A stretch of DNA of 64,000 nt from the NCBI GenBank assembly GCA_963402885.1, contig OY727094.1:26538501-26602500 (forward strand), written 5' to 3'. Below are positions 38,597 through 51,535 of the stretch, piece by piece. A model generated the notes under the pieces. The model was not told the origin of the DNA. It searched no databases and saw only the letters and a program-made list of their open reading frames with translations. Every line of letters starts with the position of its first letter. Within the stretch, counting starts at the first letter, position 1. The position numbers and the translations under genes are program-made. The DNA is from Antedon bifida. Its lineage: Eukaryota; Echinodermata; Crinoidea; Comatulida; Antedonidae.

Positions 38597-40568
38597 ATGC
38601 TATCCACAGACAGTTATGACAATATGACGTTGCTTTCCGAAGTAATTGAACAAACAAACGCATCGGTCGTCACATCGGATTCCACAAACAGCGTTACCAA
38701 TAATGTGTTGCTTTCAATCACTCCGACGGAGGACGTTGGTGTACCCATATCAACTGTAGAAAAAGTTATCGAAGTAACAGTATTAACAATAATTTGCGTT
38801 ACCGCATTGTCTGGTAACGCGTTGCTCTGGGCAGTCATATTGAACACGCGATCGTTACGCTCGACAACGAGCGCCCTCTTGTTATGTCTTAGTTCAGCAG
38901 ATATTATGGTTTCTGTTATTAATATGCCTTTCACAATTTACTCAATTATAAATGGCGGCTGGGATCTTGGTACTGTGTTGTGTAAAGGACTTGGTTTTAC
39001 CAATATGCTGACATTTGTTGCATCTGTGATGTCGTTAGCTGCAATTAGTGTTAATCGTTACGCTATTATCGTCAGTCCACAGAAGTACACAAAAATGGCG
39101 AGCAAAAGATATACAGGTTATCTTATTTTAGGTAGGTAACATTCATTATAAAATAGAACCCCCCCCCCCCCTTGGGACACCCTATTACAGACGCCTCTTC
39201 AATTTTTGTTTTGAAACAAAAAATTGATTTCCGAATGTACTCATAGAAGGAGGGAACATGGTTATCAACAAACATTGCACTTGCACTACAGCTCCTTGAG
39301 CGTCTTAAAGTGCGTTATTATAACAGACCTGTAATGACTTCATAGTTTTTACATTAAAATCGCACCATAAGGCCGCACAATACATACTAATACAGTATGA
39401 CTTAAACAAAGTAATCTTAACATCTGTTGAGCATTTACTAAATTGAAATCGTTAAAATAGTTATGAGCGTATAGTAATCATATTAGTGTATGAATTGCAA
39501 TATTTGATTGTATAAACACACTTTTAAAACAACCTCTTTATTTGCCTTGCAGGTGTCTGGGTGCTCTCTGCGATGCTAGCTGCGTTACCGTTTTTAGGTT
39601 GGAGTACTTACGAGTTTATTGATAACCAATCTTTCTGCTTTTGCAATTGGACAGAAGACCAATCGTATGCATTCTTTATGATTGGTGTGTGTTTCGGAGG
39701 ACCGTGTTCGATAATGCTATATTGTTATTGGAATATCTTAAATGAAGTCAAACGCAGCAGGCGGCGAGTTTGCTCACCTCTTGGAATAATAGATACCAAC
39801 GTTGATCGTCAGGTCTCTCTTCGGAGGTTTCGACGATTGTTTAGTGCGAAACGTCGTGATAGCCAACTTTCAAATTTATCTGAAATTAGGGGAAATAGTG
39901 TGTATTCTATTGCTGATACAGTTCCAATGAGAAAACTTTCCGAGGGTAGTGATGAAAATAAACAATGCTCGAAAGAAAAAATAAATACCGGAAACAATAT
40001 TATTATTACAAATTGTACGGATAGTGACGTTGATTTTTCTGTACGCCGAAAATCAGAACCTTCAGCTAACAAGCTAAAAGTTACATATGATTTACGTGAA
40101 ACTAATAGTGATTGTGACCCGTCTCTTTTACCAAAGAGAAGTAGTTCTGATAAGGGAATTCGTACGTCGCCGTGGAAACATCGTCAAAGCTCCACCGTTT
40201 CTATAGGAATGAAGAAAAGTAGCATACGTAAGCGCAGAGAAGGGGAAACAAAATTAGCTGTTACGTTTTTAATTGTAGTGTGTATGTTTATCGTCTGCTG
40301 GCTACCATTTTGTATCACAATGATTTGGGCGGTTCTTGACGGTGCTCGTGGCCAAGGGAATGGCCCTCCAAGAATTCTGGACGTCGCGACGCTTATACTT
40401 GGTTATTTTAACAGTTGCTGCAATCCTATCATTTATGGAATTAGAAATAAGAAATTTCGTGATGCGTATAAGTCCGTTTTTCAGTTTAAGAAGAAAGCGT
40501 TTAAAAGAGAATTGAATTTCAAACTGAAAAATGGACGAAATACACAAATCTATACACATACACAGTGA
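38597..40568 (+). CDS. Class A (rhodopsin-family) GPCR with NRY motif, 2 exons
   Basis: A seven-helix plasma-membrane receptor of 516 residues. Exons 38597-39131 and 39553-40568 join at a Gly codon in TM4 (LILG/VWVLSAMLA). The donor is GTAGGT and the acceptor TTGCCTTGCAG. The N-terminus has glycosylation sequons (NMT, NAS). TM1 holds SGNALLW, TM2 LSSADIM, C129 starts TM3, and the DRY box is NRY (153-155). TM6 has FIVCWLPF and TM7 has NPIIYG followed by a basic helix-8 region. The third intracellular loop is very long (about 160 residues) and rich in Ser and Arg. Position 3.32 is Asn, so it is not a classical amine receptor, and there is no retinal-binding Lys in TM7, so it is not an opsin. 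NRY and NPIIY recall melatonin-like and moody/GPR84-like receptors. The ligand is unknown. Confidence 0.93.
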
Positions 40569-42839
40569 TATCCTTTCCTAACTGAGTAATTCGGCTTTCT
40601 AATTACTGTGTGTCTATGATAAATATTTATAAACATATTATACGTTTCATTATTGTAAAATAATGCGTAATAGAAGCGAGTACCGTAATTAAAATTGTTA
40701 ACTATATAGTTCTAGAACGTGAGCGATCGATCAACTTCATCGTTTGTTATACAATATCATCCTCCTTTTTGCCAGAATCTTTTTTCTATGGTATATTCGT
40801 ATCAATATTATATTAATCATTAAATCGTCTCCGAATTTTTCGTCTATCAAGTTAAGGCAGAAATTATAGCATACATTATTGGAAATTGTAGGGGCGCTAT
40901 GATACCTATTGTCAACAGGTTTTTTTCCAAGCCAGATGTTTGGCCGAGTGGTATAGTGTTAGTTCACCTGCAATCATTTATTTCACCCGCAGAGAACAAA
41001 AGCCGTAAACTTAGCCTTAGCCTTCTATGGTAATAAACCGTTTTTCCAGTACGTTTTTGATTCATACAGCGATTTTGTGTAGTGAATATTTTATCCGTTG
41101 CCGGTATTTTACAAATAAATCTGTATTTTATTAAAAACGCTCAGTTTATAGAAACTAATTTCGTCAAACTGAATACTCGTTCGAACATTCGGTTTCCGAG
41201 TTGTCCGGAGATACAACACTGTATTTTTCGGTGCGTACACTACGTAAAATCTTACACAATAAACATGACCCTGGGCTTCCAACAATTTAACCTTTACGGA
41301 AATTATTTTACACGTCAACCATTGCATTTTGTTCAAGATATTTTTACAGCATTATTTGACATTTGTAAGTAGTAAATTATCAGATTTTTAAATATTATTT
41401 TTGTATAGCAATCCAAGTTATTATTATGTGCCGTAGCCACACCCAATTAAAGCTAGGTGTATGTAATTGAAAGCCCTGGTAACGCAATATTGAATATTTA
41501 TTTTAAATAATTTCATGAAAGACCAACACTTAACTCTTTGCGACATACAATTGAAAAATAAGCATACAATATGATATAAAAATATACAGTGATCCTACTA
41601 GCATGAAGAATTTAACAAATGTATTGTATTGAATAATGCAGATTAACGAATTGGTCATTTTGTACTTTTAATAAAGATAATAATGTAGAAATGCAGTAAG
41701 TAGTACACGTTATGATGACGTAATTATGCGAGAGTCGGACACCTTGCATCTGCGTATAAAATGTATTCAAATTACGTCATTCAAAAGTCAAATGCAGTGA
41801 TGCTAACGGTATGTTTACTTTGAACGTCGTTCGTCAAAACTGAATTTTCATTACTATTGCCTACTTCAGAGCAATTTTGTGTTCGACGTTACTACAATGT
41901 TTATAGTACATTATTTATCAAGTTAAATAAGCTTTCCACATGCAGTGTGTTGTCGTGGTATACTTTCGGAGAAAAGTGAGAGTGTTAGGCAGTGTGATTA
42001 TCATTGATAAGGTAGGCCTACAGTGTTGTGTTCGAAAATCATAGTCGTGCATTGTATTTGCACGAACACTTTACTAATAATATTCCAATTCTAATGACAC
42101 GAGGAATGATTGTAAATAATTGATAGATTATTTTGTAATTCTGATAACACTTGTTTTAATATAGATTATTTTATTGCCATTAACATAACCGATAAGCATC
42201 TGTTTATTATGAGCCAAATATAATACCAGACCTAGGCCTATTTTAACGATAAATAGGCTAATAATGTATAAATAAAGGTACACGGTATACTTATTTATAT
42301 ACTTTATTTTGTACAATAAATTGGTATTGTACGGACTACTGTAAGCGTAGTAATTGTTCATGTACAAGTTTGTGTTGTTGTTCGCCGGCTGTTTGTTTTT
42401 TTCAAAAGTATTCCAGCTTCAATTTGTGTGCTATTTTAGTTTAGATATTGTTCGGTGTTCTACTAATCATTGGTATTATACCCATTAAGAACATGAAGTA
42501 TACGTTGTTTTTCTTTTCATTTTGAAATAACATTATTTAAAAATATATTTTTGGCAAGTAAAAATGAATGGATTGATTATAGCTGTAGTTGTAGTTTCCT
42601 TTTCCGTATTACATTGATTATATATTTACATTGTCGGTAAGACAATTCGTTTGTGACGACGCGCGTAATTGTGTCGAAAAGTCATTCTGCAATGGCGTCA
42701 TTTGATTGGACGGCTTCATAAATGGATATGATAGTTCTATAGTTTTTTTTTGTTTTATGTAAGAAAAATGCATATTTTCCAAGTGTAATAATGGGCTTTA
42801 ACTGCGTAGTCGCTTTCCACGAGCATCGTATTAACCACA
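40569..42839. other. Intergenic; partial SINE head
   Basis: A piece of SINE head, TTTGGCCGAGTGGTATAGTG, lies at about 40940, and GAACAAAAGCCGTAAAC follows at about 40997. Otherwise AT-rich, with no supported gene. The frames at 41082-41372 on both strands are mutual shadows without domains. Confidence 0.4.
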
Positions 42840-44099
42840 GCTAATGTTATTACTGATGACCGTTGTTTGTTGGTTCAATACAATCGACACAGGTAAAGAC
42901 ACTCCTTGACCATTGTTATGGTGGTAGAACAAGTCTTCTCGGATAAGGACGAACAAGCGCCATTTAGGCAGCACTCGACACGAAGGGACCTTTAGAGGAG
43001 AAGAAAGTTGTTGGATGTGCAAGTCGCAGTTATTCATTACCTACTTACAAAATTACAAAATATCCAGTTCGGCGCTTCACCACCCGCCAACAAGCAAGCT
43101 CATGTAACAAAAATAAAATCCCAAACATTATGAAACATAGGGGAAACTATAGATCGATAATTATTGGAATGTATGATCAATAGATATTTTTTGCCCGCAC
43201 CTGGCCTTTAAGTAGATAATAGAGAGGTTTCGCAATCTTACGAATACGATAACGAAAACGGATACGTCACGCACACGTATTCGTTTTTGTAAGCCAGTAA
43301 AAATCTGTTTCTTATGGCAACGAAATATTAAGGGCGCCGTCCAAAATATGACTGCGGTAAATTTGAGCGAAGCGCATGTACGTGTTGGCTGCCTAGGCCT
43401 AGCGTAACATCAAAGCGAGTGAGGACTTTAAAAACTGATATTTATCAAAATTGGCCTGGCATTTTAGTAAATTAATTTAGTAAATTACTTTCATGTCAAT
43501 AAATATATAATTATATTATAATCCGAATATGACTGGTGATATTCGTCAACACGAATACGCTTTACGAATATCGCGATGGCAGTACATTTTTTGGAGAGAT
43601 ATGTACTAATTAAGAAAAAAAAGGCATTTAAATTAGCTTTAGATCCTTTGTAAGATTTTAAATAATTACATATCTAACAGACGTGGAATCGTTGAATAAA
43701 AAAACTAACTTAGCCTAGATGATGTTTCGTCATTTGTTGACTTAATTAACATTACAGTAGGTGTGTTCATCCAACCAAATAATATAATATTTAATATACT
43801 ATTAAAAAAAAAATATTACGGTTTCAATCAATGTGAATCAACGAATGTTGGCCTATGCCAACCTTTTATTCAATATGATTCAAATGACAGGAATCCATTT
43901 ATATGTTATATAAAACAAATAATGAATGTTTTATATTTGTGTAATGGTACAAACAATGACATTTGGTGAATGATGAAAGGTTATATCTTCGCCTCGTTGA
44001 AATATAACGTTCCATCGTTCTCAACGTTCACCTCATGACATTTGTACTATTACACTCATAAACATTCATTAGGCCAATCTGTATATCAAAAATTGCTTT

Positions 44100-44790
44100 G
44101 TTTATATTATTGATATTTATTACTACTAGAGTGTGAGCTCGCTTCGCTCGCTCTCCCTCTAGGAAGTGTAGACGATGGTTCTCGGGGAGGTGTTGGGCGT
44201 TTATTCAAATAAATACCATCCTAACAATTAATACATTATTAATGTAGCCCACAGTTATTCCTGCCATCTTACTAAATAAAACTCGGCTCTCGGGATCTCA
44301 CTCGATTTTAAACAAAATGTCTTATCATCAGATCTGTAATCTATGTAATTTTATAATACTATTCCCCACAATATACTCCGATGCTTTATGGCATATATTT
44401 AATTTGATCTTTATTAATTTGCAGTATCATTTTTATTTTTTAACTACTGTACCTTCACACGCGCTGTCCGATCCGAAAATAAACAAAAAACTAAAATGGC
44501 TATAGCCACTAACAGCCAACTTAGTTGAAATCAGGTAGTTGCAAGGTGAACCCGTGAACTCATCTTGAACCCGGAAATTACTTCGACCGCGTAAAATTGA
44601 AATTGAATTGAAAATCTACCGATGAAATCGTCGTTTTAAAACCCATTATAAGTCCTAAGATAGAAATATGAAACAATATCGTAATAGTGAAAACTAATGT
44701 TATCAAATTTACATTTCGCGGTACATCTGAGATAGATCAGGTAGGTATCCAAGGCAAAGATTAGTTCCGAAGTTTTTCCATGTGCTCGCC
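44100..44790. repeat. Block shared with intron 2 of HNMT-like copy C
   Basis: GGGAGGTGTTGGGCGTTTAT, TCTCACTCGATTTTAAACAA, CTTCACACGCGCTGTCCGAT, ACTTCGACCGCGTA and ATTTCGCGGTACATCTGAGA all recur in the same order at about 62035-62700. In A the block lies downstream of the gene, but in C it lies inside an intron. It is therefore either a transposon or the trace of a rearranged duplication. A hairpin of GCTCGCTTCGCTCGC type lies at about 44135-44150. Confidence 0.8.
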
Positions 44791-44829
44791 TATGTTAGAA
44801 TTTATATATAGATTACCAGCATCATCAGA

Positions 44830-47800
44830 CTATTTTTTAACTACGAATGTTGAACAATCGATTTTAATGTATGTTTTACCATCCTCTTTAAAGCAGTATT
44901 CATTGCTGTCTAGTGCTTCGTAGATGGCCTTTTCTAGTTCTGGTGATGCACGCTCAGAAAAGCGATCAACATGCGTTATGAAATCTAATAATAATTTTCC
45001 AGTATCTGAGTTTCCGTCTACACATTCTGAAATGTCTAGCTTTGAGTTTATAACATCCGTCATATAGTTTAAACCAAGACCGTCTATTATCTCTTCTATG
45101 TCTCGTCCAGTTGGAAAGTACCGCCATTTGTTACCAAACATCTTCTTTCCAAAGGTGTTCAAAATCTGAGTCATACCATGTGACACTGTATAAAAAATAT
45201 AGCATTATAAAGACTGCTACATCCTAACTGTAGAGTGATACCGATCGACGATAAATAGATAGACATACATTGTTTCATATATTAAAAAAGTAATCATTAA
45301 GTAAGATAACCATTTATGCTGTTGTTATAGGAAATAATATTTTTGAAAATCTAATCTAATAAATACTATATATCGTTGTACCTTCGCGGTATTATTGCTC
45401 TTTCTAATTGAACGTCTAAAAATATTATTTTCATAAAAAGGCAACATAAATTATTAATCCTAATAGTCATTGGATGAAAACTTGTCTAATTTCTTCTATT
45501 GTATGTAATAAAACTTCATATCTATCTAGTTATCGTCGATTGTTATCGTTCTAGTATAAATGGTCCTTAAAACAATTTACAGTTTTCTCCACTATATTCC
45601 CTCTATGCTGCCGGCCTTTGATGACTCAATGAAATGACGTTTACTATCGTGATGTAAACATTGTATTGTTCTTATTGATTATGACGTCATTTGATTGAAA
45701 AATATTATTAAAATGAATTTTAGAATTTAACTTTTCGAAATGGTTTTTTTTATCAAGTTATCGTCGATCATTATCGTCCTAGTGTGTCGCAGACTTAATC
45801 ATAATAATTTAAATTATAGCAACCATTGAATGAGCTAAATTCTTATCAAAAAACGAAAGAGGGCGTGCTATTTATTTTCTCGACCCATATTGAATCATTT
45901 ATACCGATAACTTTAAGAATATTTTTGTGACGTCACCAATTTTTTATTTTCTTGGGATTCAACATTTTTACTAATCAATATTTAAAAAAAATCAATAATG
46001 AAATACATATTAAATGCTTTCGTTCGACATAGGCTACATTCATGTAAAGAAAATCACAAACAAAAAACGTACCTGCACAATGAATTATGAGTAATATACC
46101 GCCCTCTAAAAGACTGTTAAACGCATCTTTAATTACTTGTTTCGGATCGTCCATATAACCCAAAACGTGGATGCAATGAATAAAATGGAACTTTCTAGTG
46201 GAATTCCGTGTCTACTAATACAAAACAAAACACGAATATAAACAAGTTTAAGTAAAACTATAGACAAATACCGTTAGCTAATGATTATATTAAATAATTC
46301 ACCAGTAATTTCTACTATTGAATCACCTAGTGATTTACCCACCTTATAATACGATTCAATCGTTTTCGGAACGTACTCAAGCGTGACGTTACTGTATTCG
46401 ACTGATGATGCAATTGAAGATTTGAACTTTTCGATTTCTACTACATTGGGTTCCACTACAAGTTCGTTTATTTTATGATTGATATTGCCAATGACATCAA
46501 ACAAATGCATGTCCATTTGTCCTTTCAAAATACAGAATAGTGAAATGATTGTAATTAGATTTTTCAATTTCGTTTTGTTGTTGTTGTTGTACAATAGAAA
46601 TACATACATATTACATAAACAATGATTTTGCTCACAACACAAGACAAAGTACAAGAAGTATAATGGTGGTGTGATTACTCTAATACGGTTGCAAACTGCA
46701 TTGTTTATGTATACTACTTTATGAAACAAAATAATATACGGTACATTTGGTATACAAAAGTCAAATGATTACATTTTTACTGAAATTTAAAAACAATTTG
46801 ACAAAAGCTCAATCAAATATTATAATAGAGCTAGTTGTCGAATTATATTGATGGTGGAAATTGCTTCGATCGGTTCTTTTCTCTCATCTAAAATGTACCA
46901 AATTTACCCTTGTTTAATAATGGCAGTTCTTTTCAATGAATTTCAATTTTTATAAAACATTTTTTTAAAATAAATGTTTATGTTCTATGTAATATTATTA
47001 TTAATTTAAGACAAACGTGCCTAAAGTCTTCTGACTTACGTGACTACGTCACAGACTGAATGAGCGTTAACTCTTCCCTGATATAGATTAATAATACTTA
47101 CCAAATCCACTGCCTATCCCCATCATTTCGACTATATCTTGTTCAATCTTGAGCAGGAAAGTTGACTTTATCAATTTTGAGAAGTCTTGTAGTATCCACG
47201 TTTTCATTTTGTTTTCTTGATCGGAAGCTTCTCGAAACATTTTAAACGCCTCGGCATATGGAACGCCTCCTCTGCCTTCAGTTCACATTTATCATGCAGT
47301 ACACACCAATCGTCATGCAGTACACACTAATCGTCATGCAGTACACACCAAACATCATGCAGTACACACCAATCGTCATGCAGTACACACCAAACATCAT
47401 GCAGTACACACCAATCGTCATGCAGTACACACCAAACATCATGCAGTACACACCAATCGTCATGCAGTACACACCAATCGCCATGCAGTACACACCAATG
47501 GTCATGCAGTACACACCAAACATCATGCAGTACACACCAATCGTCATGCAGTCAAATATTGCGTAATTTATACCGCCACCTATCGACAAAATCGAATATC
47601 ACGTGACGTTTATTAGACGGCTGTAAAACTAAGACTATTTATTATTTCTTTTATGGAATTCAATGATTACAATGGCCTCCTAGCCGCGCCTACGTCCTAT
47701 AGATTCCAAGATTTCTGTAATAGTTTTGCCAGCCATTTTAGTCATAAAGCACGTGCGATGTAGTAGTAGACATCGTGAGTTGCTGTAGTATACAGTTTGA

Positions 47801-48247
47801 ATAGCCTTAGTTTTACAGTCTTCTAATAAACGTCACGTGATATTGGATTTTGTCGATAGGTGGCGGTATAAATTACGCAATATTTGACTGCATGACGATT
47901 GGTGTGTACTGCATGACGATTGGTGTGTACTGCATGATGTTTGGTGTGTACTGCATGATGTTTGGTGTGTACTGCATGACCATTGGTGTGTACTGCATGA
48001 CGATTGGTGTGTACTGCATGACGTTTGGTGTGTACTGCATGATGTTTGGTGTGTACTGCATGACGATTGGTGTGTACTGCATGACGATTGGTGTGTACTG
48101 CATGACCATTGGTGTGTACTGCATGACCATTGGTGTGTACTGCATGACCATTGGTGTGTACTGCATGATAAATGTGAACTGAAGGCAGAGGAGGCGTTCC
48201 ATATCGGCATACCGTTTATCATTCTGCACCAGCTTTCCTAAAGACAT
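44830..48247 (-). pseudogene. HNMT-like methyltransferase copy A, exon 1 split by a foldback element
   Basis: Small-molecule N-methyltransferase family using S-adenosylmethionine, cytosolic. Exons on the minus strand: 48247-48204 plus 47256-47102 (one original exon), 46521-46343, 46211-46073 and 45185-44830. Joined, the frame is open for about 288 residues. The SAM motif is MMGIGSGFG, then VVEPN, FHFIHCIHVLGY, DISECVDG and the C-terminus STFVVKK. Human HNMT (292 aa) has the same order. A 947-bp foldback element at 47257-48203 interrupts exon 1 after the RYA codons with the 6-bp duplication TCGGCA, so the transcript reads into minisatellite codons and stops. Everything else looks intact, so the break is recent. 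The contact residues of human HNMT (Glu28, Gln143, Asn283) align to Gln, His and Ile. Confidence 0.88.
47257..48203. mobile_element. Foldback element FB-1 (in HNMT-like exon 1)
   Basis: 947 bp. Ends TATGGAACGCCTCCTCTGCC and its exact complement. Each arm is the terminal block, then 12 (left) or 13 (right) units of a 21-bp repeat (CATGCAGTACACACCAATCG type), then an inner inverted block (CCGCCACCTATCGACAAAAT, ATCACGTGACGTTTATTAGA). A non-repeated core of about 180 bp lies between. Target duplication TCGGCA (47251-47256, 48204-48209). It encodes no protein; the long open frames are products of the 21-bp (7-codon) period. Confidence 0.93.
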
Positions 48248-48249
48248 GA

Positions 48250-50046
48250 TTGCTTTTTTCCAGTCAGAAAAAAACCCAACTAAATCTGACACAATGCGTG
48301 ACGAAGTTATGCTGCAGATTAGAAATTAAACATGAATAAAAAAAACACGATTTGTAGGCCTATACCTATTACGTAATTGAAAGTAAAATACAGTATTTTG
48401 AATGAGAGTTATTGTACAGTAGTTTTACCAAATCCAGAGTAGACCTACAGAATATCAACATAATTTTAATAATTAATAAAATTACCTTGTAACTCCAAAG
48501 TAGTCTTACCAATAATAGTTACACATAAGCCAAATAACATCCACTAGTGCAAGTGGGAGATATACTGTACCAGCAGAAGAGCAAGACAGGAACTGCCAAA
48601 TCAAGATTCAGCTGCTATTTAAAATGGAGGAGCTAACCATCACATAGTTATACTTTTCCAATCAGAATACACGGAAATCCATTCGTGAATTTTAATTTAA
48701 AATTGAAATTATCTGCCTGCCGCCAGATAATTCATTAGCGGCCGCCAGAAAATTCATTGGCGGCCGCCAGAAAAAAATTATTTGGCGGCCGCCAGATAAA
48801 TTATTTGGTAGCGCGCTCTCACTTATTGGCTAGTGTGTATCGTTGTGGAGCAAAGTGTCCAGGTTTGACAAGTGGCGGTATTGACGTGATCTGCAAATAC
48901 AATAAAGACAAACCAAATGTGTTTGGCTCTCACGGGAGTCAGGAGGTGGGGGTCAGTCATTGGAAACAGTTGTTTTTATTTGGTAAATTTGAACCTCGGA
49001 AGCAGATAATCCAAAAGAACATTAAATATCCCGTTATATGTGTAGCCAAAACTATATTGAACTTGGAGAAACAAACGGTTATAACGGTGTGACAAGACAA
49101 CATTATTTCATTGTTTTTCTATTGATTACAGAGAGATAATGACCATCATTTTCTAAATCTAAGTCCGAGTCAAATAAATAAAATGAAAACCTCAAATAAA
49201 AAGGGTGTATGGGGTAATTGGTGAAAATAATACGTATGACAAGCCTAAGTATCATCCGTACGTTATTTACAATAAAGCATCATACCATCACTGTAATATT
49301 ATCTCTATGATTATACACAGTGTACCGGCACCCGCAATTCCATGTGTATACCTATCTTTCTACGTTGTTGTACCGTTATCACAGATGAAATGAGATCAGA
49401 TGTAAGAATGTGGGGTTTGCCGTTGTAAAACAATACATGGCAGACACCTTAAATGAAATGGGTACAGACTATAATAAACAGACCGTTTGTAAGAATTCCT
49501 AGCATATTTATAATTTCAAACACCAGTTAAAAGATGTTAACAATTTCAAAATGTACTCAACTTAAAGATGACAAACGGAAAATGTCTAGTCTCACTTTTT
49601 GAGAGATATTATATTTACCGCTTCTCTCCACGCCACAGTGTTACTCTTAATCGCTATGCCCCTACGCACAATGGGCCAGCATTAATTCAAAGTGTACCAA
49701 ATCTCCAAAATGGTAAATGTGGCAATCCAAACTTTTTAATATTGTATTAGGAAGAAAACATCTTAAATTATATAAATCCACTAACAATTTTATGTTTGGT
49801 AAATTTTAATAGTGTCTTGTGGATTTATATAATTTATAAGATGCACGGCTCATTATGTCGGTCGTTTGGTTGGTCGGTCGGTTGGTCGGCAAGCACTAAC
49901 TTGAGCCCGCGACTGCAGCCATGTATATGGCCTTGTTTTACTATAATTTAGAATGAACCCGATGGAGCTTGCCTTCATCAAACTTTTAGATGACAATTTT
50001 TTTTCAATTTTCACAACTTTTTACGAAAACGAATAAATGATGGGGT
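48250..50046. other. 5' flank of copy A
   Basis: Continues the segmental duplication (about 48460-48600 matches 57640-57770). Contains the GGCGGCCGCCAGA mini-array and the GGTCGGT repeat (about 49850-49935). A 111-codon frame at 48757-49092 starts in the mini-array and has no recognised domain, so I do not call it a gene. Confidence 0.45.
48715..48805. repeat. Short tandem repeat GGCGGCCGCCAGA/AAATTCATT
   Basis: Four imperfect units of about 25 bp (GCGGCCGCCAGAAAATTCAT). The GC-rich half carries GCGGCCGC, which is strikingly GC-rich against the AT-rich surroundings. It is absent from the corresponding place in duplicate B. Confidence 0.8.
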
Positions 50047-50052
50047 GGTGGC

Positions 50053-51031
50053 TATGGAACGCCTCCTCTGCCTTCAGTTCACAGTTATCATGCAGTACAC
50101 ACCAATCGTCATGCAGTACACATCAATCGTCATGCAGTACACACCAATGGTCATGCAGTACACACCAATCGTCATGCAGTACACACCAAACATCATGTAG
50201 TACACACCAATCGTCATGCAGTACACACCAAACATCATGCAGTACACACCAATCGTCATGCAGTACACACCAATCGTCATGCAGTACACACCAATCGTCA
50301 TGCAGTACACACCAATGGTCATGCAGTACACACCAATCGTCATGCAGTACACACCAATCGTCATGCAGTACACATCAATCGTTATGCAGTCAAATATTGC
50401 GTAATTTATACCGCCACCTATCGACAAAATCGAATATCACGTGACGTTTATTAGACGGCTGTAAAACTAAGGCCATCGACTCTAAGATTTATTTTATGCT
50501 TGACATACTGTACTTATTTTAACCTCTATACATCTCTGTGAATGCTCTGTTTTTTATATATACAATAATTTATTATGCGAGACACAGACGCGACTAGGAG
50601 GCCATTGCAATTATTGAATTCCATAAAAGAAGAAGAGAAAAAGAAATAAATAGTCTTAGTTTTACAGCCGTCTAATAAACGTCACATGATATTCGATTTT
50701 GTCGATAGGTGGCGGTATAAATTATGCAATATTTGACTGCATGACGATTGGTGTGTACTGCATGACCATTGGTGTGTACTGCATGACCATTGGTGTGTAC
50801 TGCATGAAGATTGGTGTGTACTGCATGACGATTGGTGTGTACTGCATGATGTTTGGTGTGTACTGCATGATGTTTGGTGTGTACTGCATGACGATTGGTG
50901 TGTACTGCATGACGATTGGTGTGTACTGCATGACCATTGGTGTGTACTGCATGACGATTGGTGTGTACTGCATGACGATTGGTGTGTACTGAATGATAAA
51001 TGTGAACTGAAGGCAGAGGAGGCGTTCCATA
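50053..51031. mobile_element. Foldback element FB-2
   Basis: 979 bp. Same terminal, 21-bp repeat and inner blocks as FB-1. Target duplication GGTGGC (50047-50052, 51032-51037). The two arms differ in unit order, and the left array includes CACATCAATCGT variants. The core (CATCGACTCTAAGATTTATT, GACATACTGTACTTATTTTA) is of a different type from FB-1 but is shared with FB-4. Confidence 0.93.
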
Positions 51032-51535
51032 GGTGGCATGAGCATGGATCAAGAGATCAGAGGGCTCGTATCGAGAAGACCTATAGAAATGGACGATTCT
51101 CAAATAAAAGACGAAAACAAAATAGTATGTAGGCCTGACTTGATCAATTTTATAGGGAGTGACATTAAAACATGCCCTAGACAACACATATAATTATTTA
51201 GTAATTGTTTTTCAATGGAAATATTAGGTGATTGATTACGAATTGAATAAGGACAAAAAAAGGGAATTATTATAATGCAATATTTGAGGGTATTTGTAAT
51301 TCTAAAATGATAACGGTACTGATGTAAAATTATAAAGTTATTAATTATAATAAAAATGTTATTAATTAATGTAACTGTTATACATGCGCAGAAAGACTAT
51401 TGAACCGTATAAAGGCTGCTAGACACAGGACGAAAAAGATCGACCTTCAACAATTACATTTTCTTTACACAAAATAAACTTAAAAGAGTTTTTTTACAAC
51501 TTGTATAGGATAACTAAACCATCTATGCCGATTTT

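Larger units (their letters stand above)
42840..49935. repeat. Segmental duplication, copy A (partner 53725-58660)
   Basis: Ordered matches to 53725-58660: ATGTTATTACTGAT-GACCGTTGTTTG at the start, the SINE fragment with CTTCTCGGATAAGGACGAAC, GGAGAGATATGTACTAATTA, GACAGGAATC, the HNMT-like gene, the block CATCCACTAGTGCAAGTGGG, then CCCCTACGCACAATGGGCC and the GGTCGGT repeat. Spacing differs because of later insertions such as the foldback element in exon 1. This is the duplication that produced HNMT-like copies A and B. Confidence 0.85.

Noticed and set aside
38597..40568. Opsin or biogenic amine receptor
   Set aside because: No Lys at the retinal position of TM7 (Tyr instead) and Asn rather than Asp at 3.32.
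48757..49092. 111-aa protein gene
   Set aside because: Starts inside a tandem repeat and has no recognisable domain or counterpart in duplicate B.
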